DNA from: Geomonas azotofigens
GTDB lineage: Bacteria > Desulfobacterota > Desulfuromonadia > Geobacterales > Geobacteraceae
Length of the DNA stretch: 64,000 nt
Assembly: GCF_018919395.1 (NCBI RefSeq)
Contig: NZ_JAHLME010000006.1
Location: forward strand, 182,326 to 246,325
Direction: 5' to 3'
Below the pieces are notes generated by a model. It was given only the letters and a program-made list of their open reading frames with translations. It did no database searches and was not told where the DNA came from. Below are positions 28,398 through 40,250 of the stretch, piece after piece. Both the position numbers and the translations under genes were made by a program. Numbering within the stretch: position 1 is the stretch's first letter; each line of letters begins with the position of its first letter.

Positions 28398-30119
28398 CTA
28401 TTCCACGAAGGTGACACGGTTGATCTCCTTAATCGTCGTCTCGCCGGCCAGCACCTTGGCCACGGCCGATTCCCTGAGGAACATGGTGCCAGCCGCCTTG
28501 GCTGCCTTTTTCAGGGCGGCGATGGGGGCCTTGGAGATGATCAGCTCGCGGATCTCGTCGTTGAGATCGAGGAGCTCCACGATGGCGGAACGCCCCCGGT
28601 AACCGGTGCCGTTGCAGTCGTCGCAGCCGCGCGCCTCGTACAGGGTGACGCCGCGGGCACGCTCCGGGTCGATGGCCGACTCGCGCAGTTCCTCGTCGGA
28701 GACCGTGACCGCCTTCTTGCAGGAGGGGCATATCTTTCGGACCAGGCGCTGCGCCATGACACAGTTGAGGCAGGCGACGAAGTTGTACGGGTCGATCCCC
28801 ATGTGGGTGAAGCGCCCGATCACGTCGAAGACGTTGTTGGCGTGCACGGTGGTGAACACCAGGTGGCCGGTGAGCGCCGACTGCACCGCGATCTGCGCGG
28901 TCTCGGAGTCGCGGATCTCGCCGACCATGATCTTGTCCGGGTCGTGGCGCAGCACCGAACGCAGGCCGCGGGCGAAGGTGAGCCCCTTCTTCTCGTTGAC
29001 CGGGATCTGGGTGATGCCGGAGAGGACGTATTCGACCGGGTCCTCGATGGTGATGATCTTCTCGAGGCCGGTGTGGATCTCGGTGAGGGCACCGTAGAGC
29101 GTGGTGGTCTTGCCGGAACCGGTGGGGCCGGTGACCAGGACCATGCCGTAGGGCTCCTTGATCATCTTCCGGAAGCGCTTGATCTCGTGGGACGCCATGC
29201 CGAGCGTCTCGAGGGTGAGCCCCCGCAGGTCGCTGGCGATGCTTTCCTTGTCCAGGATACGGATGACCGCGTCCTCACCGAAGGCGCTGGGCATGATCGA
29301 GACGCGGAAGTCGATGGACTTGGCGCCGATCCTGACCTTGAACCTGCCGTCCTGCGGGATGCGCCGCTCGGAGATGTCGAGTTCGCTCATGACCTTGAGC
29401 CTGGAGATGAGCGGCCCCTGGAAATGGTTGTCAATGGGGTCGGTGGCCTTGTAGAGCACCCCGTCGATACGGTACTTGATGATGACCCCTTCCTGGGCGG
29501 TCTCGATGTGGATATCGGAGGCGCGCCGGGTGAGGGCGTCCAGGATGGTGGAGTTGACCAGCTTGATGATGGGACTGGTGTCGGCGGAGACGTTCTCGAC
29601 GGAGAGGATTTCCTCCCCCTTCTCGGTCTCGGTCACCAGCTGCAGCATGAAGTCCTCGGAGACTTCCTTCAGGACGCGGCTGGTCCCCTCGCCCCGCTTC
29701 AGGAGATGGGCGATCTCCGATTCCGCAGCCACCTTGAAGGTGAGCGGGCGTTCCAGAAGCAGGGAAATCTCGTCCAGTTGCAGCACCGCCGTGGGGTCGG
29801 AGATAGCCACCACCAGGAGGTCCCCCTGCAGTTCCAGGGGCACGAAATGGTAGCGGAACATCACGTCGGGGGGGACGATGTTGAACAGCGATTCGTCGGG
29901 ACGCAGGCCGGTGAGGTCGATGAACTCCATGGCGAACTGGTGCGCCAGGGCCTGGGCCAGCACCACATCGGTGATCAGCCCGTCGGCGATGCAGATGACC
30001 CCGAGGCGTTCCTTGGTGCTCTGCTGCTTGTCCAGCGCGTAGGCGAGTTGATCGTTGGTGAGTTCGCCCCGCTCCAGGAGGATGTCGCCCAGCCTTTGTC
30101 TTTTGAACGGCTTCAGCAT
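28398..30119 (-). CDS. gspE: Secretion/pilus assembly ATPase GspE (PulE/PilB family)
   Basis: 573 residues. Two N-terminal MshEN-type domains (about 1-150: LGDILLERGELTNDQLAYAL) precede the ATPase core: Walker [16 protein letters not shown] near residue 333, Asp box LRHDPDKIMVGEIRDSETA and His box TGHLVFTTVHANN. A tetracysteine zinc motif is present: CPSCKKA near residue 461 and CDDCNGTG near residue 500. This is the hexameric motor that powers pseudopilus growth. N-terminal MshEN domains in some relatives bind cyclic di-GMP; whether the residues needed are kept was not established. It abuts the PilM-like gene directly. Confidence 0.95.
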   Translation of the reverse strand: MLKPFKRQRLGDILLERGELTNDQLAYALDKQQSTKERLGVICIADGLITDVVLAQALAHQFAMEFIDLTGLRPDESLFNIVPPDVMFRYHFVPLELQGDLLVVAISDPTAVLQLDEISLLLERPLTFKVAAESEIAHLLKRGEGTSRVLKEVSEDFMLQLVTETEKGEEILSVENVSADTSPIIKLVNSTILDALTRRASDIHIETAQEGVIIKYRIDGVLYKATDPIDNHFQGPLISRLKVMSELDISERRIPQDGRFKVRIGAKSIDFRVSIMPSAFGEDAVIRILDKESIASDLRGLTLETLGMASHEIKRFRKMIKEPYGMVLVTGPTGSGKTTTLYGALTEIHTGLEKIITIEDPVEYVLSGITQIPVNEKKGLTFARGLRSVLRHDPDKIMVGEIRDSETAQIAVQSALTGHLVFTTVHANNVFDVIGRFTHMGIDPYNFVACLNCVMAQRLVRKICPSCKKAVTVSDEELRESAIDPERARGVTLYEARGCDDCNGTGYRGRSAIVELLDLNDEIRELIISKAPIAALKKAAKAAGTMFLRESAVAKVLAGETTIKEINRVTFVE

Positions 30120-30126
30120 GTTCCCT

Positions 30127-31332
30127 CTAGCTGACGGTGCTGGCGATCTTGAAGATCGGCAGGTACATGGTGATGATGATGGTACCGATGACCACCCCCA
30201 TGACGATCATGATGGCGGGCTCGATGGCGGTCGTTAGCACCTGAAGGCTCCTCTCGATCTCGTCCTCGAAGTAGTCCGAGATGTCCCCGAGCATCTCCTC
30301 CAGGGCACCGGTGGTCTCGCCGACCGACAGCATGCGCAGCGCCAGGGGGGGGAGCATTTTCATGTTATCGAGGGCGGTGGAGAGCTTGCTCCCCTCCTCC
30401 ACCCGGTGTACGGCCATGAGCAGACCGCGTTCCAGCACCTTGTTGTTCAAGGTCCCCACCGCCATCCGCATGGCTTCGACAAGCGGGATACCGGAGCCAA
30501 GGACCGTGGCCAGGGTCCGGGTGAACCCCGACAGCGCGTAACGGATCACCACGGCTCCCACCAACGGGGTCTTGATCTTCATGCCGTCCACGGCGTAGCG
30601 CCCCGACTCGGTCTCCTTCCAGCGCCGAAAGAGGGTCGCGGCCACGAAGACGAGCGCCACGAAGACGAGCAGGTAGTGCCGCAGGAACCCGGTGAGATTG
30701 ATCAGCATCTGGGTCGGCACCGGCAGCGCGTTGCCTGAGTCGGCGTAGATGGTGCTGAAGGTCGGCACCACGTAGATCAGGAGCACGGCGATGGCCAGGA
30801 AGGCGACGGCGATCAGAATGGCCGGGTAGAACAGGGCCCCGATGATCTTGCCGCGGAACCCCTCGGTCCTCTTCAAAAAGGCGATGTAGCGCCTGATGGT
30901 CTGAGGCAGGTCGCCGGTCCGCTCGCCGGCACGGATCGAGGCGATGTACAGCTGCGGAAAGACCCTGGGGTACTTCTCGAAGGCGGCCGAGAGCGAAAGC
31001 CCCCCCTTGATGTCCTCCCTGACCGTGTTCAGGATCTCGCTCAACTTCCCGGTGCCGGACTCGAGGATGGTGTCCAGCGCCTGGATGATGGGAAGCCCCG
31101 CCTTCAGGAGCACCAGCAGTTCCTGGTTGAAGAGCAGCAGGTCCTTGTTGCCGATCTTCTTGCGGCCGAGGCCGGAGTCCAGCAGGAACTGGAACGGCTT
31201 CTTGCGCACCTCGAATACGACATACCCCTGTTCCTCCAGACTCTGACGCAGCAGAGCCTCATTGACAGAGTCGAATTCCTTGATGAGGATTCGGCCGTCG
31301 GAGGACCCTATTTTACAGGTATAAACGGGCAT
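30127..31332 (-). CDS. gspF: Inner-membrane platform protein GspF (PilC family)
   Basis: 401 residues with two homologous GspF domains (about 70-190 and 270-395) and three membrane segments: ILIAVAFLAIAVLLIYVV near 175, a second at about 220-240 (HYLLVFVALVFVAATLF) and one at the end (AIMIVMGVVIGTIIITMYLP). Conserved features are FNQELLVLLKAGLPI and the second-domain counterpart TLATVLGSGIPLVEAMRMA. It forms the membrane hub that the ATPase turns or pushes. It is the first gene of the operon running down to ctp at 17878, with a 73-nt leader in which I could not identify a clear promoter. Confidence 0.95.
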   Translation of the reverse strand: MPVYTCKIGSSDGRILIKEFDSVNEALLRQSLEEQGYVVFEVRKKPFQFLLDSGLGRKKIGNKDLLLFNQELLVLLKAGLPIIQALDTILESGTGKLSEILNTVREDIKGGLSLSAAFEKYPRVFPQLYIASIRAGERTGDLPQTIRRYIAFLKRTEGFRGKIIGALFYPAILIAVAFLAIAVLLIYVVPTFSTIYADSGNALPVPTQMLINLTGFLRHYLLVFVALVFVAATLFRRWKETESGRYAVDGMKIKTPLVGAVVIRYALSGFTRTLATVLGSGIPLVEAMRMAVGTLNNKVLERGLLMAVHRVEEGSKLSTALDNMKMLPPLALRMLSVGETTGALEEMLGDISDYFEDEIERSLQVLTTAIEPAIMIVMGVVIGTIIITMYLPIFKIASTVS

Positions 31333-31405
31333 AAGAACTTATGAGTACCACAAATGTGAGAGAATTAAAACAGCAAAAGGGGACCAGATCCTGTCTACAA
31401 CGGCG

Positions 31406-31591
31406 TCAGGCCTGCATCATGCCGAGAACCCAGACGACGAAGAACAGCAGCACCCCCGCCCCCCACCTGAGGGCGGCTCTCCCCTCGAAACGGTCCCGGG
31501 CGGGAAAGGCGCGCAGGATGAAGAAGATGGTGCAGATCACGAAGCCCCACACCCCGGCCACGCAGACGATCGACCACAGCGTCGAGGCCAT
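31406..31591 (-). CDS. 61-residue two-segment membrane protein coupled to the mannosyltransferase
   Basis: A short gene of 61 codons plus stop, with start ATG at 31589-31591 overlapping the TAA of the upstream glycosyltransferase (TAATG) and a strong GAGGAGGGGG ribosome-binding site. It has two hydrophobic segments: LWSIVCVAGVWGFVICTIFF (from residue 5) and GAGVLLFFVVWVLGMM near the end, joined by a short charged loop (RAFPARDRFEGRAALR). No known family is recognised. Coupling suggests it assists the mannosyltransferase at the membrane, since that enzyme lacks membrane segments of its own. Confidence 0.8.
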   Translation of the reverse strand: MASTLWSIVCVAGVWGFVICTIFFILRAFPARDRFEGRAALRWGAGVLLFFVVWVLGMMQA

Positions 31592-32355
31592 TACCCCCTC
31601 CTCTTGGGGAGCACCGCGCGCAGCAGCGACCCCAGCTTGAGTTTCCAGACCATGAGCACCGCCTCGCGGACGATCTTTTTCGACATCTTCGAGGTGCCGG
31701 CATGACGGTCGATGAAAATGATGGGGACCTCGCTGATGCGGAACCCCTTCTCCTTGCAGCGGTAGTTCATCTCGATCTGGAACGAATAGCCGTCCGAGCG
31801 GATGCTGGAGAGGTCGATGGCCCGCAGCGCCTCGGCGCGGAAGCACTTGAACCCGCTGGTGCAGTCGGAGATGGTGAGGCCGGTGATGACCCTGGTGTAG
31901 ACGCTGGCGAAGTAGCTCAGCATGAGCCGGCGCAGCGGCCAGTTCACCACGCTCACCCCGTTCAGGTAGCGCGACCCGATCACCAGGTCCGCCTGGCGGG
32001 TCTCCTCGAAGAAGTAGGGGATCATGGCGGGGTCGTGCGAGAAGTCCGCGTCCATCTGCACCACCAGGTCGGCGCCCATGTCGAGCGCCCTGGCGAACCC
32101 CTCGCGGTAGGCGGAGCCCAGCCCGAGTTTGCCGCTTCTGTGCAGCACCGAGACCCGCCCCGTCTCCGCAGCCAGACTCTCGGCGAGATCGCCGGTGCCG
32201 TCGGGGGAATTGTCGTCCACCACCAACAGTTCCAGAGCGGGGTTCAGGGACAGGACCTGCCTGACGAGTTTTTCCAGGTTGTCTCTTTCGTTGTAGGTGG
32301 GGATCACCACGATAGGCTTGATGGGTTTCAAGGGGGGCTCTCTTTCCGTTTGCAT
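31591..32355 (-). CDS. Polyprenol-phosphate mannosyltransferase-like GT2 enzyme (Dpm1 type)
   Basis: 254 residues, GT-A fold of family 2. Motifs: VVIPTYNERDNLEKLV at the start, VVDDNSPDGTGDLA near residue 45, the metal-binding DADFSHDP near residue 105 and the acceptor-site segment SDCTSGFKCFRAEAL. The order of these and the length match soluble dolichol/polyprenol-phosphate mannose synthases, which charge a lipid carrier with mannose from GDP-mannose for later transfer to protein or glycan. Sugar identity is inferred. It has a promoter at 32424-32452 and is followed by the 61-residue membrane protein in a TAATG overlap. Confidence 0.87.
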   Translation of the reverse strand: MQTEREPPLKPIKPIVVIPTYNERDNLEKLVRQVLSLNPALELLVVDDNSPDGTGDLAESLAAETGRVSVLHRSGKLGLGSAYREGFARALDMGADLVVQMDADFSHDPAMIPYFFEETRQADLVIGSRYLNGVSVVNWPLRRLMLSYFASVYTRVITGLTISDCTSGFKCFRAEALRAIDLSSIRSDGYSFQIEMNYRCKEKGFRISEVPIIFIDRHAGTSKMSKKIVREAVLMVWKLKLGSLLRAVLPKRRG

Positions 32356-32423
32356 TGAACGGCTAAAACCGCAAAATCAGGAGCGCTTCGGGCACTTCAC
32401 CGCCCGACGACGAACCTCGCAGA

Positions 32424-32452
32424 GGATAAACGATTTTGATCGGGCAAGTCAA
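32424..32452 (-). promoter_or_regulatory. Predicted promoter of the glycosyltransferase gene
   Basis: Minus strand TTGACT (32447-32452), 17-nt spacer, TTATCC (32424-32429), 69 nt upstream of the start. Confidence 0.55.
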
Positions 32453-32516
32453 GCTAAAGGGATTGCGGCAAAGGCGCCGGGGCTGGAGGTGTCTCGGCGG
32501 GGCGGTCGCCGCAACG

Positions 32517-32555
32517 AAAAAAAGGAAAGGCCGCCTGGATGGGCGGCCTTTCCTT
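32517..32555 (-). terminator. Rho-independent terminator of the tRNA cluster
   Basis: Perfect 14-bp stem AAGGAAAGGCCGCC / GGCGGCCTTTCCTT (32522-32535, 32542-32555), 6-nt loop, followed by a T7 run on the minus strand. It ends 5 nt after the 3' CCA of tRNA-Asp. Confidence 0.95.
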
Positions 32556-32559
32556 GTAA

Positions 32560-32636
32560 TGGCGGGGTTGACGGGGCTCGAACCCGCGACTTCCAGCGTG
32601 ACAGGCTGGCACTCTAACCGACTGAGCTACAACCCC
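32560..32636 (-). tRNA. tRNA-Asp (GTC), copy 1
   Basis: 77 nt including encoded CCA. The acceptor GGGGTTG pairs with CAACCCC, the D-arm reads GCTCAGTCGGTTAGAG, the anticodon arm is CCAGC-CTGTCAC-GCTGG with anticodon GTC, and the T-arm has GGGTTCGAGCCCC. It is identical to the copy at 32825-32901. Confidence 0.98.
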
Positions 32637-32689
32637 AACTTGTTAATCCGTTACCGGGCGAGAGGAACCGGTGTCACCACCTGTCGCCT

Positions 32690-32726
32690 CTGAAGTTGGA
32701 ACGTTGAACGTAGAACGTTGAACGAT
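32690..32726. repeat. GAACGT short direct repeats between tRNA genes
   Basis: Four spaced GAACG units (GAACGTTGAACGTAGAACG and so on) occur between tRNA-Val and tRNA-Asp copy 1. Closely related sequence occurs around 44915-45065. Confidence 0.7.
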
Positions 32727-32734
32727 GTTTCTTG

Positions 32735-32810
32735 TGGTGGGTGAAGAGGGGATCGAACCCCCGACATCCAGCTTGTAAGGCTGGCGCTCTCCCAGCTGAG
32801 CTATTCACCC
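32735..32810 (-). tRNA. tRNA-Val (TAC)
   Basis: 76 nt including encoded CCA. The acceptor GGGTGAA pairs with TTCACCC, the anticodon arm is CCAGC-CTTACAA-GCTGG with anticodon TAC, and the T-arm is GGGGGTTCGATCCCC. It sits between two identical tRNA-Asp genes; between it and copy 1 there is a short GAACGT-rich repeat. Confidence 0.98.
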
Positions 32811-32824
32811 AAAATGATTTAATA

Positions 32825-32901
32825 TGGCGGGGTTGACGGGGCTCGAACCCGCGACTTCCAGCGTGACAGGCTGGCACTCTAACCGACTGAGCTACAACCC
32901 C
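32825..32901 (-). tRNA. tRNA-Asp (GTC), copy 2
   Basis: Same 77-nt sequence as copy 1, 32 nt downstream of the hup stop codon on the same strand with no T-tailed terminator between them, so it is probably cut from a hup-tRNA precursor. Confidence 0.98.
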
Positions 32902-32933
32902 GCATCTACTACATCCCGTAAACCGGGATCGTG

Positions 32934-33209
32934 TTAACCGTTGATCAGTTCTTTCAAGGTGTTGCCCGGCTTGAATTTCGGAGCGGTGGAAGCCGCGATC
33001 TCGATCTTCTTACCGGTCTGCGGATTCTGACCGGTGCGGGCGGCGCGCTCGGCGACGCTGAAGGTGCCGAAGCCGACCAGGGTTACCTTGTCGCCGGCAG
33101 CGAGGCAGTTGGTCAGTGCGTCAAGAATCCCAGTGAGAGCCTTGTCAGCATCAACCTTGGTCAACTGTGCTTCGTCGGCAATGGCGCTTACCAGTTCTGC
33201 CTTATTCAT
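32934..33209 (-). CDS. hup: HU-family DNA-binding protein
   Basis: 91 residues, the classic HU length. MNKAELVSAIADEAQLTKVDADKAL forms the helical dimer body, and the DNA-binding arm is GFGTFSVAERAARTGQNPQTGKKI (residues about 45-68), including the intercalating Pro in RTGQNPQTG. HU bends and compacts DNA in the nucleoid and supports replication and recombination. The promoter TTGACA-18-TATATA lies upstream and the ribosome-binding site is AGGAGG. Three tRNA genes follow on the same strand. Confidence 0.98.
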   Translation of the reverse strand: MNKAELVSAIADEAQLTKVDADKALTGILDALTNCLAAGDKVTLVGFGTFSVAERAARTGQNPQTGKKIEIAASTAPKFKPGNTLKELING

Positions 33210-33247
33210 TAGCTCCTCCTAGGTATGCATCGCAAAAGTGAAGACAC

Positions 33248-33277
33248 TATATACCAGAGCTTCGTTCTGAGTGTCAA
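33248..33277 (-). promoter_or_regulatory. Predicted hup promoter
   Basis: Minus strand TTGACA (33272-33277), 18-nt spacer, TATATA (33248-33253), about 40 nt before the hup ATG. It stands in the 88-nt gap after lon, in which no lon terminator is evident. Confidence 0.8.
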
Positions 33278-33297
33278 CCTTTTTTCTAATTTTTTTT

Positions 33298-35718
<2,421 letters not shown>

Positions 35719-35727
35719 ATGTACCTG

Positions 35728-36977
<1,250 letters not shown>

Positions 36978-36981
<4 letters not shown>

Positions 36982-37577
36982 TTGGCACCTCCGGTGACGA
37001 CGTTTCTAGTCACAATGGCATCTATAATACCATATGTCTTAGCCTCTTCGCCCGACATAAAATAGTCGCGCTCGGTATCGGCGGCCACTTTTTCCACGTT
37101 CTGACCGGTATGCTCGGCCAGAAGTTCATTCAGCTGGTCCTTCATGCGCAGGATCTCCTTGGCGTGGATATGGATATCCGTCGCCTGCCCCTGGAACCCT
37201 CCCAGCGGCTGGTGGATCATGATGCGCGAGTTGGCCAAGGAGAACCGTTTCCCCTTCTCCCCGCCCGACAGCAGGAAGGCGCCCATGGAGGCCGCCTGCC
37301 CGATGCAGATGGTCGACACCGGAGCCTTGATGTAGCGCATGGTGTCGTAAATCGCCATCCCGGCGGTGACCACACCGCCGGGGGAGTTGATGTAGAGATG
37401 GATGTCCTTGTCGGGATCCTCGGCCTCCAGGAAGAGGAGCTGCGCGATCACCAGGTTGGCGACGTTGTCGTCGATGCCGCCACCCAGGAAGATGATCCTG
37501 TCCTTCAGAAGGCGCGAATAGATGTCGTACGACCTCTCGCCCCGGCCAGTCTGCTCCACTACTATCGGTACCAGCAT
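36978..37577 (-). CDS. clpP: ATP-dependent Clp protease proteolytic subunit ClpP
   Basis: 199 residues, standard length. The catalytic triad Ser97 ([11 protein letters not shown]), His122 ([10 protein letters not shown]) and Asp171 (DTERDYFMS) is present with typical spacing. The start [21 protein letters not shown] is family-typical, without a long propeptide. Two heptameric rings form the degradation chamber served by ClpX. It lies 8 nt behind tig and overlaps clpX. Confidence 0.99.
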
Positions 37578-37585
37578 GGAATCTC

Positions 37586-38893
37586 CTATTTGCTTTCCGC
37601 CTTGGCGACCTCGGTAACCTTGGCGCGATCGATGATGAACTGCACCGCCTTGTCTTCCCTCATCTGGGCCATCAGGCTGTCCTTGGCCCGCTCGTTGGTC
37701 TTGTACAGCTGAGCCACCTTCTCAAGCGGCTGACCGGTCTGGCCGGAGATCTGCGCGATCTGCGCCTGGAACTCCTCCTCGGTCACCTCGACGGATTCCT
37801 TCTCGGCCACCGCGTCGACGATGACGGAACCCTTGACCTGGTCGCGGGCCGCGTCGCGGAACTGGGCCTTGTAGCTGTCGTCGGTCATCCCCATCATTTC
37901 CAGGGACATCCTCTGCGAGGCGAGGCGCTGCTTGGTGTTCTCCAGCATCATGGTGACCTGGCGGTCGACCAGTGCCTCGGGGACCTCGACCGGGTTCTTC
38001 TCGATCAGCACCCTGAAGACGTTCTCGCGCAGGTCGTGGTTGATGCGGGACTCTTCCTGGACCTGGTTGATCTCGGCCAGCTTGGCCTTCAGGAGGTCCA
38101 GGGTCTCGAACTCCTCGCCGAACTCCTTCGCGAACTCGTCGTTCAGCTCGGGGAGCTCCTTGATCTTGATCTCCTTGACGGTGATCTCGAAGTCAGCCGG
38201 TTTGCCAGCCAGTTCCGCGGAGCCGTAGCTCTCGGGGAAGGTGACCTTGATGGTGGCGTTGGTCCCGACGGTCAGGCCGACCATCTGGTCCTCGAAGCCC
38301 GGGATGAAGCGGCCGGAGCCGAGTTCGAGCTGGAAGTCCTCGGCGGCACCACCCTCGAAGGGAACGCCGTCGATGGAACCCTTGAAGTCGAAGGTAACGA
38401 AATCGCCCAGGGCGGCGGCATGCCCTTCCGGAGCCGGTGCGAGCTGCGCCATGCGCTCCTGCATCTCCTTCAGGCGGGCGTCGACCGCAGCCGGGTCGAG
38501 CACCAGCTGCTCCTTCTCAACCTCGAGACCGAGGTATTCCTTGAGCTCGACTTCCGGGAAGACTTCGATGGTCGCGGAATACTTGAACGGCTCGCCCTTC
38601 TTGAGCAGCTCGCTCTCGATGACCGGGTAGGATACCGGGTTGAGCCCCTTTTCGGTGACAGCCTTGAAGTAGGTATCGTTAACGAGATTCTTGACGACGT
38701 CCTCTGCCATCTTCTCGCCGTAGTGTTTCTCGATCAGGCTCATCGGGACCTTGCCCTTGCGGAACCCTTTAACGGCGGCATGCTTTCTTATTTCGGCATA
38801 CGCCTTGTCAACTTCAGCGGAAACTTTGTCGGCCGGAATTTCGAAGTTCAACTTCTTCTTGATGCTGTTGACCGATTCAACACTAATCTGCAT
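37586..38893 (-). CDS. tig: Trigger factor
   Basis: 435 residues. The N-terminal ribosome-binding domain carries the signature GFRKGKVP near residue 44 ([18 protein letters not shown]). The PPIase (FKBP-like) domain is about 150-245 ([20 protein letters not shown]), followed by the helical C-terminal chaperone arms. It binds nascent chains at the ribosome exit. It is first in the tig-clpP-clpX-lon unit, with a promoter about 180 nt upstream. Confidence 0.97.
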   Translation of the reverse strand: MQISVESVNSIKKKLNFEIPADKVSAEVDKAYAEIRKHAAVKGFRKGKVPMSLIEKHYGEKMAEDVVKNLVNDTYFKAVTEKGLNPVSYPVIESELLKKGEPFKYSATIEVFPEVELKEYLGLEVEKEQLVLDPAAVDARLKEMQERMAQLAPAPEGHAAALGDFVTFDFKGSIDGVPFEGGAAEDFQLELGSGRFIPGFEDQMVGLTVGTNATIKVTFPESYGSAELAGKPADFEITVKEIKIKELPELNDEFAKEFGEEFETLDLLKAKLAEINQVQEESRINHDLRENVFRVLIEKNPVEVPEALVDRQVTMMLENTKQRLASQRMSLEMMGMTDDSYKAQFRDAARDQVKGSVIVDAVAEKESVEVTEEEFQAQIAQISGQTGQPLEKVAQLYKTNERAKDSLMAQMREDKAVQFIIDRAKVTEVAKAESK

Positions 38894-39069
38894 GGAAAGT
38901 CCTCTCTTTGTTCACTTTATATGGCAGGCTCTCTGCCGTAATGCCTCGTGCATGAATGTCTGGGCGGGGGTTGTGGTGACGGGTCTGTCGGGGCATCCGC
39001 TGGAAAAGCTGCCTCCCGGGAAGGGCTATGGCACCGGCGCTGTTCGCTTAGCGCGCGCGACAAGAGGGT

Positions 39070-39099
39070 AAAGTAGCAAAGAGGAAGGGAACTTGTCAA
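39070..39099 (-). promoter_or_regulatory. Predicted promoter of tig-clpP-clpX-lon
   Basis: Minus strand TTGACA (39094-39099), 18-nt spacer, TACTTT (39070-39075). It implies a leader of about 170 nt (38894-39063) for which I see no coding sequence or known RNA family. Between this and cydB (39100-39212) only the cydAB terminator is found. Confidence 0.65.
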
Positions 39100-39170
39100 T
39101 ATAGAATTGGTTTCGCTTTAATCGCTTACGGCCGCGGCGCCCCGTCCGGAGCGGGCCCGGAAAGAGAAAA

Positions 39171-39195
39171 GCCGCCCCCCGGAGTGGGGGGCGGC
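39171..39195 (-). terminator. Terminator behind cydB
   Basis: Perfect 10-bp stem GCCGCCCCCC / GGGGGGCGGC with loop GGAGT. On the minus strand TTTTCTCTTTC follows, 18 nt after the cydB stop. Confidence 0.9.
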
Positions 39196-39212
39196 GGCTG
39201 GCGAAAGGGTGG

Positions 39213-40241
39213 TTAGTAGGCCTCGTGGTCGGCGGCCACCGCCTCGGCGGTCACCTTCCCCCTGAAGACCCGGTACACCCAGATCTTGTACAGGATCACC
39301 ACCGGCACGAACATGAAGGCGACCGCCGTCATGATCCGCAGGGTGTACTCCGAGGAGGAGCTGTTATAGATGGTGAGGCTGGACAAGGTATCCAGGCTGG
39401 ACGGGATCAGGTTGGGAAAGAGCCCGATCACTCCGGTCGCCACCACACCCAGGATGGTGACACAGGAGGCGGCGAACGCGGCGAGGGTATTGCCCATCCC
39501 CAGCAGCATGCGCACGCCGATCAGGGCCGCCACCGCCAGAAGCGGCGCCACCATGAAGACCGGTGCCTTGAGATAGTTGTCGTAGAGCTTGGTGGCGAAG
39601 TTGGTGTACCCCAGGAAGGCGACCGCCACGACCAGCAGCGGGACCCACAAGGTGCGGGCCAGGGACTCGGCGCGCCGGCTCAGGTCGCCCGTGCTCTTCA
39701 CCGCCACGTAGAGAGCGCCGTGCACCAGGAAGAGCATCACGAAGAGCAGGCCGCTCACGATGCCGTAGGGGTTCAAGAGGGCGACGAGGGAGCCGTGGTA
39801 CCCGGCTTGGTCCATAGGGAGGCCGGAGAAGATGTTGCCGAAGGCGACCCCGAAGAGCAGCGCCGGCACGAAGCTCGACAGCACGATGGCCCAGTCCCAG
39901 CAGCCGCGCCACGCGGCCCCCTCCTCCTTGCTGCGGAACTCGAAGGAGACCCCGCGCACGATGAGGCCGAAGAGCAGCAGCAGAAGCGGCGTGTACAGGT
40001 AGCTGAACATGAGGGCGTAGGTGGTCGGGAAGGCTGCGAACGTGGCGCCCCCCGCGGTGATCAGCCAGACCTCGTTACCATCCCACACCGGACCAAAGCT
40101 GTTGATGACGACGCGCCGGTCCAGGTCGGTCTTGCCCAGCACGCGGTGCAGCATCCCCGCACCAAGGACGAAACCATCCAGCATGAAATAGACCGCCCAG
40201 AGAACTCCCCAAAGCACAAACCATACGATATGCAGATCCAT
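39213..40241 (-). CDS. cydB: Cytochrome bd ubiquinol oxidase subunit II
   Basis: 342 residues with about eight to nine membrane segments. The conserved start is DLHIVWFVLWGVLWAVYFML then DGFVLGAGML, followed by GPVWDGNEVWLITAGGATFAAFP, the best-known CydB signature. It is the structural partner of CydA in the haem b558/b595/d oxidase that reduces oxygen with high affinity and without pumping protons. In a Geobacter relative it serves oxygen detoxification or microaerobic respiration. It follows cydA after 9 nt. No CydX-like small subunit was found immediately downstream. Confidence 0.96.
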   Translation of the reverse strand: MDLHIVWFVLWGVLWAVYFMLDGFVLGAGMLHRVLGKTDLDRRVVINSFGPVWDGNEVWLITAGGATFAAFPTTYALMFSYLYTPLLLLLFGLIVRGVSFEFRSKEEGAAWRGCWDWAIVLSSFVPALLFGVAFGNIFSGLPMDQAGYHGSLVALLNPYGIVSGLLFVMLFLVHGALYVAVKSTGDLSRRAESLARTLWVPLLVVAVAFLGYTNFATKLYDNYLKAPVFMVAPLLAVAALIGVRMLLGMGNTLAAFAASCVTILGVVATGVIGLFPNLIPSSLDTLSSLTIYNSSSSEYTLRIMTAVAFMFVPVVILYKIWVYRVFRGKVTAEAVAADHEAY

Positions 40242-40250
40242 TGTCCCCCC

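Noticed and set aside
27447..30134. Plus-strand frame of 895 codons opposite gspE and the PilM-like gene
   Set aside because: Antisense to genes with clear catalytic motifs; composition typical of a third-frame shadow.
32690..32726. CRISPR-like direct repeats
   Set aside because: Units are only 5-9 nt with no spacers of constant length and no cas genes in the window.
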